From Selaginella tamariscina (lineage: Eukaryota > Streptophyta > Lycopodiopsida > Selaginellales > Selaginellaceae), in NCBI GenBank assembly GCA_003024785.1, contig PUQB01000111.1:457212-521211 (forward strand): a DNA stretch of 64,000 nucleotides, given 5' to 3'. Shown here piece by piece: positions 11,660 to 23,700 of the stretch; position 1 is the first letter of the stretch, and each line of letters begins with the position of its first letter. The position numbers were made by a program, and so were the translations under genes. Under the pieces are notes generated by a model. It worked only from the letters and a program-made list of their open reading frames with translations. It was not told the origin of the DNA and did not search any database.

Positions 11660-13060
11660 ACATGGAAGGTGCGGCGGGATTAATCTCGCCACCCCTTCAA
11701 TGCCTCCTGAAAGAGTGGGCGGGATTAATCTCGCCACCTTTCTGGAGGCCTTGAACGGGAGTGCGGAATTAATCTTGCCACCCTTCTCGGTCTCAGAGAG
11801 AACTGGGCAGGATTTATTTCTCACACCCCTTCAGTGACTCCAGAAAGGAGGCGGGATTAATCTCGCCCACCATGTAAGGGATGGTTAAATGAATTTCCCC
11901 ACCCTTCCCAATTCTCCATTGGTATGTTGAAACCTTCTACGTCTCAGACAGAAACGTTTGGGATTGGTCCGACTCACCAATGGAGAAAAAAGGAAGGGTG
12001 GCGGATTCATTCCTCCAACAGGCATTGAAGACTCGGCGGGATTAATCCCGCCGCCCAGGGCCTTCACTCGGTCCCTATGCGGCGGGATTAATCCCGCCGG
12101 ACGCCAATTCCCTGCGCGGAATCGGGCGGGATTAATCCCGGCCTAGGCACTTCAGGCAGGCCAATGGCGGCGGGATAAATCCCGCCCGATTCCGCGCAGG
12201 GCATGGCGTCGCGGCGGATTAATCCCGCCTCCCAGGCCCTTCACTCGGGCCTTAGTCGGCGGGATTAATCCCGCCGAACGCCAATGCCCTGTGCGAAATC
12301 TTGCGGGATTAATCCCGCCGCCTAGGCCCTTCAGGCAGGCCAATGGCGGCGGGATAAATCCCGCCCGATTCCGCGCAGGGCATGCGTACGCGGCGGGATT
12401 AATCCCGCCCACCATGTAAGGGATGGTGAAATTAATCCCACCACCCTTCTCAGTTCCCTCCATTGGTATTTTGTAAACCTTCTCCGTCTCAGACAGAGTT
12501 AGTCGGGATTGATTCAACATACCAATGGAGGAAAAAAGGGTGGCGGGATTAATCCGCCACCGGGTAATGAAGGTTCGGAGAGACTAATCCCGCCGCCCTC
12601 TCGTAAATCATGCGCTCACACATATATATTGGCTGCGGCATTTTGAACAGGGATGGGTGGGGGCGGGATTAATCCCGCCGCTTATATCCTGCGGAAGTGC
12701 CTGGAGCGGGATTAATCCCGCCGCCCTCCGCGAAGGGCATGAGCGTGGGGCGGATTAATCCCGCCGCATTCCGCGGAATTGCCCTGGGCGGCGGATTTCC
12801 GCGCTCTCGAGCCCGAAGAGCGGCGGGATTAATCCCGCCGCCCATTCCCTGTAAATGCCCTGCGCGGAATCCGGCGGGATTAATCCCGCCCATTAGCCTT
12901 CACACAGGCCATTGCCGGCGAGATAAATCCCGCCGCATTCCGCGCAGGGCATGGTGAGCGGCGGGATTATCCCGCCGCCACCCTGCGAGGGCCTGGCGGC
13001 GGGATTAATCCCGCCGCCATGGCCAACCCTATAGCGGCGGGATTAATCCCGCCGCTCGAG
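11660..13060. repeat. Palindrome block 1 of E1 (GGCGGGATTAATCCCGCC array)
   Basis: About 25-30 perfect or worn copies of the 18-bp perfect palindrome GGCGGGATTAATCCCGCC occur roughly every 40-60 bases. GC-rich spacers recur among them, such as 'ttccgcgcagggcat' and 'cccttcactcgg', some in inverted orientation. The block lies upstream of the ParB-like gene. ORFs with repeated GGINPA/GLIPP peptides here are translations of the array, not genes. Confidence 0.92.
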
Positions 13061-13084
13061 GGGCTTAACGTGTGTGCGAGAGAA

Positions 13085-13143
13085 AAATTAATAAATAAAA
13101 AAATTATACAGATAAAAACACACACATATATATATGTGTGTGT

Positions 13144-13186
<43 letters not shown>

Positions 13187-13690
13187 GTATAGGAGTGTAC
13201 GTGTGTGTGCAAGAGATAGATAAATAAATAAAATTATACAGTACTGGTACACATAATATATGTGTGTACATAGGTATATATATGTGTGTATATGTATATC
13301 GTGTGTATGCGTGTGAGCGAAACAAATAAAATCATACAGATAAACAACACACACACACACATATATATACACAGGAGTGTGCGTGTGTGTGCGAAAGATA
13401 AAACTAATAAATAAATAAAATTATACAGATAAACACACACATATATATGTGTGTATATAGATATAATGGAATATATAGCATATATAAACTAGTGTTGTAT
13501 ACTATTTGTTATATCATTGATTATAATATATATATAGTATATATATATATGTAAAGCAGTGTGCGTGTGTGTGAAAGAGATAGATCAATAAAATTTTTTT
13601 TATAGATACTGGTACACATAAAATTATACGCACACTCCTATACATATATACATACATACATATACACAACACACACACACACAGATCTCA
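13085..13690. repeat. CA/TG and TATA microsatellite zone of E1
   Basis: Runs of (CA)n, (TG)n, (TA)n and (TATG)n alternate with a recurring 'agataaataaataaaatt' sentence roughly every 120-230 bases. The mirror image lies at 23340-24435 in E2. There is no gene here; translated TYIHTYI strings are low complexity. Confidence 0.88.
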
Positions 13691-14068
13691 CCTGTGTGCA
13701 CAGCCGCCGCCGCCGATTTCATAGCCGCCGCCTCTTGAAACCCTAAGAATATACCTAAACCCTAAAGGAATTAAAATATATATTAACCCTAATAGAATAT
13801 TCCTTCTGAGAATATATAAACCCTAAAAAGAAATAAAATATAGATTCGCCCTAAACGAATATTCTTTCATTATATTATTAGCGCGTGCGTGTGCATGGGT
13901 GTATCACATACACCCAAAATATAAATCATGCAGGGATTTAACATGTGTGTGTCCATGAGAGTGTTAAAGTTTCATGTGTATCAATACATACATACACATT
14001 GCATATATTAATACACATAATATATACATACACACGTGTATACACACAAACATACATACATATTACAT

Positions 14069-14653
14069 GGGTTTAGGGTTTAGGGTTTAGGGTTTTGGAT
14101 TTAGGATGGATCATGCATGGTGTGTATGTATGAGAGAAGAGAGAGTGTTGAAAAATTATTTTTGTACACATTGCATATATTAGTACACATATATACTTAC
14201 ACATATTATACACAGATATACATACATAGTATATGAGAGAAGAGAGATAGTACATATTATGGATCATGCATGGTGTGTATTATACACACAGACATACATA
14301 CATATTAGTACATAATATTAGAGAGACCGAGTACATATTATTAGATCATACATGGTGTGTATGTTTGAGAGAAGAGAGACAATACATATTAACATGGATC
14401 ATGCATGGTGTGTATGTATGAGAGAAGATAGAAAGTACACATATATACATACAGAGTACACATATATACATACACACGTGTATACACACAGACATACATA
14501 CATATTACATGAGTAAATTCATTGTGTTACATATTAGGGTTTAGGGTTTAGGGTTTAGGATGGATCATGCATGGTGTGAAGAGAGAGTGTTGAAAAATTA
14601 TTTTTTGTACACACATGTATACACAGGGTTTAGGGTTTAGGGTTTAGGGTTTG
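14069..14653. repeat. Telomere-like TTTAGGG tracts of E1 in AT/CA-rich DNA
   Basis: Three short tracts of plant-type telomere repeat, each about 3-4 units, at 14069-14096, 14534-14558 and 14626-14653. Between them are recurring 'ggatcatgcatggtgtgtat' units. The mirror set is in E2 at 22411-22438, 22502-22520 and 22951-22978. Isolated GGGTTTAGG-like words also occur at 13740-13860. Confidence 0.9.
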
Positions 14654-14659
14654 CTCCCA

Positions 14660-15880
14660 ACAAGCTTAATATAAATATTACACATGTAAATTCAATGTGT
14701 TACATACACACAGATTGAGTACATATATCATACATGCGTTGAACATGATGTTTTCAATAAAGAAGCAACATATTCTTCAATTTGGTTTAGGGTGTGCATA
14801 TTGTTTTTGTAAGTTCTTGTAATGCGTGTGTAAATTTATGATTGTGTTTATATATGTGTGGAAAACAAACATTGAATAATTAAGAAAATAATATTAATAA
14901 ACACACTATGAACATATTTTAAATTATACATAATAATATATGATTTTATCTAATATATAGCCATATATAGTTTTAATAATATATATTAATTTAATATTGA
15001 TAAAAAGGTTTAACATTGAAATATTCTTGAAATAATAAGAAATTAATTGAGAAAATCTCATTAATATATACAAATGTAAATTAAGTACTCAAATAATTAA
15101 CTAAATTAATTATCATAATCATGTTTAATATTGGAAATTCTTGGAATAATAAGAAAATAATAAAGAATATCCCATTAATATAAAGAAGATTAATTACTCA
15201 AGTAATTAAGGAAATGATATTAATATACACACTATGAAATATTTTAAATTATACTAATAATACATCATTTTATCTAATATATAGTCATATATAGTTTTAA
15301 TAATATATATTAATTTAATATTGATAATAAGGTTTAACACATGAATATTCTTGAAATAATAACAAATTAATTGAGAAAATCCCATTAATATATACAAATG
15401 TAGAATATTTACTGCAATAATTAAGAACAAAACTAATTTAATTATGATAATCAGGTTTAATATTAGAATATTCTTCAAATATTAATAAAATAATAAAGAA
15501 TATCCCATTGATACTAGGAAATGAAAACTAAATACTCGAGTAATTAAGAAAATAATAATAATAAACAGACTATGAATATATTTTAAATGATACATAATAA
15601 TATATCAATTTATTTATTGTATAGTATATATGTATATTTATATATATATATATATAATATAAATATACTTGAATACTAAGAATGTAGAATATAGTCTAAA
15701 ATTTCGTAATATTAAACAGCTTGAATCACTTGAATAACATTAAATGCAATTTAAAATACTCATTGGAACTGGAGAGTATATATGTCAGAGTGTCGGATAT
15801 TTGTGTTAACTCATCTTAAATTTTATTTTGTTCTTTTTAAAAAATTTGAATTTCTGACATATGTATTGTCGGTTTGACAT
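14660..15880. other. AT-rich spacer of E1, no gene
   Basis: This is AT-rich DNA with two to three repeats of a sentence of about 300 bases ('attcttgaaataataa...cccattaatat'). It is mirrored at 21200-22400 in E2 and colinear at 35340-36000 in E0. I see nothing coding in it. Confidence 0.7.
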
Positions 15881-16003
15881 GTAAATTTGAAAATGCATTT
15901 AATTTCCCACTCAAATTCAGATCTAGTTCTTTCTCCGGCAAGGGTTTCTTCATTTCTGTATTTTTCACTCTTTAGATCTTCTTTTCTTCATAGTGATCAT
16001 CTC

Positions 16004-19000
16004 AGGAGCGAGATTAAATTGGGTGCTATTCTTTATAGGAAATCACGGCGCCTTCAGTGCTGTTTACAAGTATTATAAACAAATTTAAAAATACTTATAA
16101 AGATTCACTCTCTTACATTCTCTCTTAAAATTACAATTTAGGGGTTTAGGAATGCATTAGGATTATAATATATTCCGTTAGGATTTATCCCGTTTAAATA
16201 TCCTTTTAACTTAATATTCTAGGTTAACCGGGCGGCGGGATTAATCGGCCATTTCTTTTTCGCCTCTTCGAAGAGGTGGCGGGATTAATCCCGCCACCAT
16301 CTCTCGGGCAATGCTTCTCCGCCACTGAAAAAGAGTGGCGGGATTAATCCCGCCGATAACCTTCTCAACTGATGAAGAGTTACCAGAATTTATTAGAAAG
16401 AGTTATCGGCGGGATTAATCCCGCCAACCATTTTAGGAGGCAGGGAAGGGGTGGCAGGATTAATCTCGCCACCACATCCCTGTTTTAAGGATTTGGGAAC
16501 AGGATTTATCCCGAGATCTCTTTGACTCATAGTTTTGGAGAGAGTTATGTGCGGGTTTAATCCCGCCACCCATTCCCCGTCGTAAGAATTGTGGGCGGGA
16601 TTAATCCCGCCTTGGACTCCCTCCAACAAGGAAGAGCCGGCGGATTAATCCCGCCGCCTCTCCTCCTCGGGGGAGTCTGGCGGGATTAATCCCGCCGACT
16701 CATCCTCGCCGGAGAGAGTCGGCGGGATTAATCCCGCCGGACTCCCCCGAGGAGGAAGAGGCGGCGGGATTAATCCCGCCGGCTCTTCCTTGTCGGAGGG
16801 AGTCCAAGGCGGGATTAATCCCGCCGACTCTCTCCGAAGGGGTTGAGTCGGCGGTGGGATTAATCCCGCCGACCGTTCCTCGTCGGAGGGATTCGTGGGC
16901 GGGATTAATCCCGCCCATCAGTTGTATTAATCAAACATGAGATATATCTCTAAACATAATTATGTATTATTGCATATGCATATTATTAAGTAACCGTAAT
17001 TCAGATTTCTTAGAAATATTGCATAAACAGATATCATAAATAATACAATTATTTATGTGCAGGACAATATGTTTAATACTGGAGATAAAGTATGTCTTCT
17101 TCGGAACAACGAGATAGTTGGCACTGAAACTGTGGAAGTTCGAGATAATAATGCATCATGTCACAATATTGCCCAAGGATCTTGTGTGTACGTATGGGTG
17201 AACACCATTTACAAGCATGTTGAGGTTCTGGAAATGGAATTTGAGGAGGGTTCTCCTGTATTGTGGAATTTGGATGAAGTCAAGGCTGACACAGAATATG
17301 CAAAGTCACAAACAAATAGTAGCACGAGTTTACCAGATGATGGCTTGCCTGCTGTGATGGATGAGGTGATTCTCTTCTTCGTGAGATTGAAGTCGGAAGA
17401 GGCATCATCACAGCTATAAATCCAATGGAAGCAGTGTCAGAAGAGAAACTAGGGTCCGACTTCGTGGGTGTAGTTGTGACAGAGGTTCACCTAATGGCAC
17501 ATTGTATCCTGGATCCCTCGTGAGGTGGCGAACATCTGAATTAAGACGGTAAGATGGTTCAAATATTCTGGGTTGGATTTCAATAATAACAACCCAGAAG
17601 AACAACTCATATTTAAAGAGGTTCCTTACATTGGTCCTATTGTAAGAAAAAGGCGATTCATGGGTTGTAGATCTTCCCCTGCAAGTTTCAGCAAGAGGGT
17701 AAAGATGGATCCTACATCTTCCGAAAGTGTTACGAGCATTTCCACGATTGACTGTTGCAAGAAGAAGTGTTGTCAGATGGCAGACCGGAATGAAATTACC
17801 CAATGTAGACATGTCTTTCGTATGCTCACCCAAAAGCAAAGGCATGAGTTTGTATATGCTGCACTAACTGGGTGTATTGATGGAATGGCCTCGGACACAG
17901 GTTATCAGAGTACATCCATGGTATTTAATAAGGTGGCCATCTGCTTCAAAGCTTGGTACAGTATATACGGGATCCCAAAGACCACGTTCTACCGTCGGAG
18001 GGATGAGTGGCTAGATGGAGCGCGAACCTCAGTTCATGGGAACACTGGCTTGGTCAAAACCCGCTCTCACATCATGGCAGCCATAGAGATACTCAAGGCT
18101 TTTGTGGAAGCAAATGCAGACAGGATGCCTCACAAATGCCGAACCACAAATGCAGGGGTTAGGGAAAATCTCAAGGTTTTACTTCAATCTACACTCAATT
18201 GAAACTGTGTGAACATGTGAACAAGTGCCTCAGTTTGATGGGGCTCCAAGCAATCTGCACTGGTACCTTCAACAACATATGGAATACTCATTTTAAGGAT
18301 GTGGAGATTGCAAAACACTCTAGCTTTTCTAAGTGTGACACTTGTACATCATTGAAGCTGCAGAGGCTTGTGCAAAAAACCTTGGTGGAGATCACTACCA
18401 TTCAAAGGAAGATGGAGGCCCACATGATTGCACAACAAATTTGCCGGTCTCAGTACTATGCACACCGCATGCTTTCTGTGTCACGCCCATCAGAGTACCT
18501 GTGCTTGATCCATGACAAGATGGATCATTCAAAGACCAGCATTCCAAAGCTCTTTGCAACACCAAAGTGCCTTGGAAATGTCATGAAACTTCCGATTTCA
18601 TTGACAGGTGTGCTAACACATGGACACGGTTGTGAGTCATATGGACACTTTTCACTTCCACATTGTCTAGCGACTCCAATTTCACTATTGGGTCGTTAGC
18701 CATGTGTTTCAGAAACCTTGAAGCCCACTCACAGACAAGTCCTATCAGTGATCTCAAAGTGAAGAAACAACACCTTCAACCTTTACATAATGCTCTCATG
18801 AACACGTCTGCACTTGAGGCTACTTGGGAATATGAGAGGCATTGTCAACAGCCTACACAGAAAATAGATGGCCATGTTGAGAGTTCTGGTTTAGTGGAGG
18901 GATCTAGCTCAAATAGTGTACATGTGTCCTCAACATCAAATAAGCTTCCTCGTCATTTGCTTCTACAGATGGATAATTGTGCAGCGAGAACAAAAAATAG

Positions 19001-19630
19001 GTAAATCATTTTACTTAAGGGTTTCTCAAGCTCATACTTACTTTTATTTTCTAGATATGTGTTAGCATACTTGTCAATGCTTGTTGCCAAAGGTTGTTTG
19101 AAACAATCACGCTTAATTTCCTTATGGTTGGTCACACTCATGAAGATATTGATGCGTTCTTCAGCAAGGTCTCAAACTCTACAAAAAGGACAAGTGCACT
19201 TACCTTACCGCATATGATGAATCTTTTTGAAAATTGCATCTCCAAAAAAAGTTGTGCTTTGCTTGTGACTGAGGTGCCAGACTTCAAAAAATTTCTCAAG
19301 GAGTATATAAAAGAAGGGAGTGATTTCTTTAGTTGGTCACCTTGTGCTGCTACAATTTTTTTTCTCCATACGAGATGGTATACCTATTATGCAGTACAAG
19401 TTACGGCCATCAGAGCAGGAGTGGTTACCGAAAGAGGGCTTAGTGCTCTTCAAAAGTGGAGAGGATGGAAAGCCACTTCTCCCAGAAGGACAACCAGACC
19501 CTATTCCATTGAGTGCCCAACTCAAGGAACAAGAGGTTATTATTGATGGCATCAAAAAATATGTGGCATGGGTTCAAAAATCGATGCCAAAGAATTCTGA
19601 TAAGGCAACTGGTTACTCAGAACTATATAA
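16004..19630 (+). pseudogene. E1 transposase (DUF7869-like), 5' part up to E2
   Basis: Exon 1 is 16004-16069 (SEIKLGAILYRK), with the ATG changed to AGG at 16004; E0 and E2 keep ATG. Intron 1 (16070-17062) holds palindrome block 2. Exon 2 starts at 17063 with DNMFNTGDKV. Following it are an HTH-like stretch (IPKTTFYRRRDEWL, about 17971), a Cys pair (FSKCDTC, about 18325), and a probable RNase H-fold core: IHDKMDHSK (about 18508), LLQMDNC (about 18963) and GHTHEDIDAFF (about 19129). The last two are separated by a 54-base intron (19001-19054). I propose D, D and E/D of these as the catalytic triad; this is inference. Frameshifts lie near 17400, 18200, 18680, 19095 and 19325. E2 interrupts the gene at 19631; it resumes at 30959. 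Confidence 0.78.
16230..16920. repeat. Palindrome block 2 of E1, inside transposase intron 1
   Basis: About 15 copies of GGCGGGATTAATCCCGCC or worn forms, spaced roughly every 40-60 bases. The spacers differ from those of block 1 ('gactctctccgacgagg' and 'ggactcc..ctcctcgg' types). Several spacers flank one palindrome as inverted copies and so extend it. Confidence 0.92.
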
Positions 19631-20039
19631 ATGCAAGTGCTACTATTTGTTTGTGACTCTGCAATTCTGTGTCAGCCTTGACTTCATCCAAATTCCACAA
19701 TACAAGAGAACCCTCCTCAAATTCCATTCCCAGAACCTCAACATGCTTGTAAATGGTGTTTACCCATACGTACACACAAGATCCTTGGGCAATATTGTGA
19801 CATGATGCATTATTATCTCGAACTTCCACAGTTCCAGTGCCAACTATCTCGTTGTTCCGAAGAAGACATACTTTATCTCCAGTATTAAACATATTGTCCT
19901 GCACATAAATAATTGTATTATTTATGATATCTGTTTATGCAATATTTCTAAGAAATCTGAATTACGGTTACTTAATAATATGCATATGTAATAATACATA
20001 ATTATGTTTAGAGATAATATCTCATGTTTGATTAATACA

Positions 20040-20825
20040 ACTGATGCGGGATTAATCCCGCCCACGAATCCCTCCGACGAGGAACGGTCGCGGGATTAAT
20101 CCCGCCGCCGACTCAACCCCTTCGGAGAGAGTCGGCGGGATTAATCCCGCCTTGGACTCCCTCCGACAAGGAAGAGCCGGCGGGATTAATCCCGCCGCCT
20201 CTTCCTCCTCGGGGGGAGTCCGGCGGGATTAATCCCGCCGACTCTCTCCGACGAGGAACGGTTGGCGGGATTAATCCCGCCGCCGACTCAACCCTTCGGA
20301 GAGAGTCGGCGGGATTAATCCCGCCTTGGACTTCCTCCTCGGGGGGAGTCCGGCGGGATTAATCCCGCCGGACTCCCCCCGAGGAGGAAGAGGCGGCGGA
20401 TTAATCCCGCCGGCTCTTCCTTGTCGGAGGGAGTCCAAGGCGGGATTAATCCGCCCACAATTCTTACGACGGGGAATGGGTGGCGGGATTAAACCCGCAC
20501 ATAACTCTCTCCAAAATTATGATTTCAAAGAGATCTCGGGATAAATCCTGTCCCCAAATCCTTAAAACAGGGATGTGGTGGCGAGATTAATCCCGCCACC
20601 CCTTCCCTGCCTCCTAAAATGGTTGGCGGGATTAATCCCGCCGACAACTCTTTCTAATAAATTCTGGTAACTCTTCATCAGTTGGGAAGGTTATCGGCGG
20701 GATTAATCCCGCCATTCTTTTTCAGTGGCGGAGAAGCATTGCCCGAGAGATGGTGGCGGGATTAATCCCGCCACTTCTTCGAAGAGGCAAAAAAGAAATG
20801 GCCGGATTAATCCCGCCGCCCCGGT
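20040..20825. repeat. Palindrome block 2 of E2
   Basis: About 16-18 copies of the 18-bp palindrome, inverted relative to the E1 block. The copy number and spacer order differ from 16230-16920, so the arrays are rearranging faster than the genes. Confidence 0.92.
20331..20390. repeat. 60-bp perfect palindrome
   Basis: Centred between 20360 and 20361, the core palindrome is extended by inverted copies of the spacer (CTTCCTCCTC at the left edge, GAGGAGGAAG at the right). All 30 base pairs match by eye. Confidence 0.88.
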
Positions 20826-22410
20826 TAACCTAGAATATTAAGTTAAAAGGATATTTAAACGGGATAAATCCCTAACGGAATATATTATAATCCTAATGCA
20901 TTCCTAAACCCCTAAATTGTAATTTTAAGAGAATGTAAGAGAGTGAATCTTTATAAGTATTTTTAAATTTGTTTATAATACTTACTTGTAAACAGCATTG
21001 AAGGCGCCGTGCTTCCTATAAAGAATAGCACCCAATTTAATCTCGCTCATGAGATGATCACTATGAAGAAAAAAGAAGATCTAAAGAGTGAAAAATACAG
21101 AAATGAAGAAACCCTTGCCGGAGAAAGAACCAGATCTGAATTTGAGTGGGAAATTAAATGCATTTTCAAATTTACATGTCAAACCGACAATACATATGTC
21201 AGAAATTCAAATTTTTTAAAAAGAACAGAAAATAAAATTTAAGATGAGTTGACACAAATATCCGACACTCTGACATATATACTCTCCAGTTCTAATGAGT
21301 ATTTTAAAATTGCATTTAATGTTATTCAAGTGATTCAAGCTGTTTAATATTACGAAATTTTAGACTATATTCTACATTCTTAGTATTCAAGTATATTTAT
21401 ATTATATATATATATAAATATATACTTATACAATAAATAAATTGATATATTATTATGTATCATTTAAAATATATTCATAGTCTGTTTATTATTATTATTT
21501 TCTTAATTACTCGAGTATTTAGTTTTCATTCCTAGTATCAATGGGATATTCTTTAATATTTTATTAATATTTGAAGAATATTCTAATATTAAACCTGATT
21601 ATCATAATTAAATTAGTCTTGTTCTTAATTATTGCAGTAATTATTCTACATTTGTATATATTAATGGGATTTCTCAATTAATTTGTTATTATTTCAAGAA
21701 TATTCATGTGTTAAACCTTATTATCAATATTAAATTAATACGCACTATGAACATATTTTAAATTATACATAATAATACATCATTTTATCTAATATATAGT
21801 CATATATAGTTTTAATAATATATATATTAATATCATTTCCTTAATTACTTGAGTAATTAATCTTCTTTATATTAATGGGATATTCTTTATTATTTTCTTA
21901 TTATTCCAAGAATATTCCAATATTAAACATGATTATGATAATTAATTTAGTTAATTATTTGAGTACTTAATTTACATTTGTATATATTAATGGGATTTTC
22001 TCAATTAATTTCTTATTATTTCAAGAATATTTCAATGTTAAACCTTTTTATTAATATTAAATTAATATATATTATTAAAACTATATATGGCTATATATTA
22101 GATAAAATCATATATTATTATGTATAATTTAAAATATGTTCATAGTGTGTTTATTAATATTATTTTCTTAATTATTCGATGTTTGTTTTGCACACATATA
22201 TAAACACAATCATAAATTTACACACGCATTACAAGAACTTACAAAAACACATATGCACACACATGCACAACCCTAAACCAAACTGAAGAAATATGTTGCT
22301 TCTTTATTGAAAACATCATGTTCAACGCATGTATGATATATGTACTCAATCTGTTGTATGTAACACATTGAATTTACATGTGTAATATTTATATTAAGCT
22401 TGTTGGGAGC

Positions 22411-22980
22411 AAACCCTAAACCCTAAACCCTAAACCCTGTGTATACATGTGTGTACAAAAATAATTTTTCAACACTCTCTCTTCACACCATGCATGATCC
22501 ATCCTAAACCCTAAACCCTAATATGTAACACAATGAATTTACTCATGTAAATATGTATGTCTGTGTGTATACACGTGTGCATTATTATATGTACTCTGTA
22601 TGTATATATGTGTACTTTCTGTCTTCTCTCATACATACACACCATGCATGATCCATGTTAATATGTACTGTCTCTCTTCTCTCAAACATACACACCATGC
22701 ATGATCTATAATATGTACTCGGTCTCTCAAATATTATGTACTAATATGTATGTATATCTGTGTGTATAATACACACCATGCATGATCCATAATATGTACT
22801 GTCTCTCTTTCTCATATACTATGTATGTATATCTGTGTATAATATGTGTAAGTATATATGTGTACTAATATATGCAATGTGTACAAAAATAATTTTTCAA
22901 CACTCTCTCTTCTCTCATACATACACACATGCATGATCCATCCTAAATCCAAAACCCTAAACCCTAAACCCTAAACCCAT
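22411..22980. repeat. Telomere-like CCCTAAA tracts of E2
   Basis: Tracts at 22411-22438, 22502-22520 and 22951-22978, with the same spacing logic as E1 but in reverse orientation. The intervening DNA repeats 'catgcatgatccat' and TG/TA runs. Confidence 0.9.
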
Positions 22981-23339
22981 GTAATATGTATGTATGTCTG
23001 TGTGTATACACATGTGTATGTATATATTATGTGTATTAATATATGCAATGTGTATGTATGTATTGATACACATGAAACTTTAACACTCTCATGGACACAC
23101 ACATGTTAAATCCCTGCATGATTTATATTTTTTAGGGTGTATGTGATACACCCACGCACACGCACGCGCTAATAATATAATGAAAGAATATTCGTTTAGG
23201 GCGAATCTATATTTTATTCTTTTTAGGGTTTAAGTATATTCTCAGAAGGAATATTCTATTAGGGTTAATATATATATTTAATTCCTTTAGGGTTTAGGTA
23301 TATTCTTAGGGTTTCAAGAGGCGGCGGCTGTGCACACAG

Positions 23340-23632
23340 GTGAGATCTGTGTTGTGTGTGTGTGTGTGTATATGTATGTATATATGTATAGGAGTGTGCG
23401 TATAAATTTATTTATTAGTTTTATCTCTCGCACACACACGCACACTCCTGTATGTATATGTGTGTGTGGGTGTGTTTGTTTATCTGTATGATTTATTTGT
23501 TTCGCTCACACACACATACACACGATATACATATACACATATATATATACCTATATACATACATATATTATGTGTACCAGTATCTGTAAATTTTTTTTAT
23601 TGATCTATCTCTCCCACACACACGCACACTGC

Positions 23633-23700
<68 letters not shown>

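Larger units (their letters stand above)
19637..21050 (-). pseudogene. E2 transposase stub (exon 1 and start of exon 2)
   Basis: Exon 1 is 21050-20986, with its ATG intact and a strong donor GTAAGT. It has a 1-base loss near 'aggaagcacgg' relative to E0/E1 that shifts its frame. Exon 2 starts at 19898 (DNMFNTGDKV) and is cut after about 87 residues by the deletion that fuses it to the L end. All catalytic parts are missing. The conserved exon 1 / intron 1 layout shows that palindrome block 2 (20040-20825) is intronic here too. Confidence 0.78.

Noticed and set aside
11525-12957. ORFs rich in GGINPA / GLIPP peptides on both strands (also at 16393-16918, 20326, 24555-25641, 34727-35017)
   Set aside because: They are translations of the palindrome arrays. 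A perfect palindrome reads similarly on both strands, so open frames appear without coding selection.
11660-13060. CRISPR-like regular repeat-spacer layout
   Set aside because: The DNA is eukaryotic, the spacers recur and are often inverted copies of each other, and there are no cas genes.
13088-13440. Long ORFs of TYIHTYI-type sequence (also 23866-24400)
   Set aside because: Low-complexity CA/TA microsatellite translation.
14069-14653. A true chromosome end or telomere fusion
   Set aside because: The tracts are only 3-4 units, occur several times at matching positions in each element copy, and are embedded in element DNA on both sides.
17414-17845. 143-residue minus-strand ORF over the transposase
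   Set aside because: It is a shadow of the plus-strand transposase. The plus-strand reading is conserved in E0 and has recognisable motifs.
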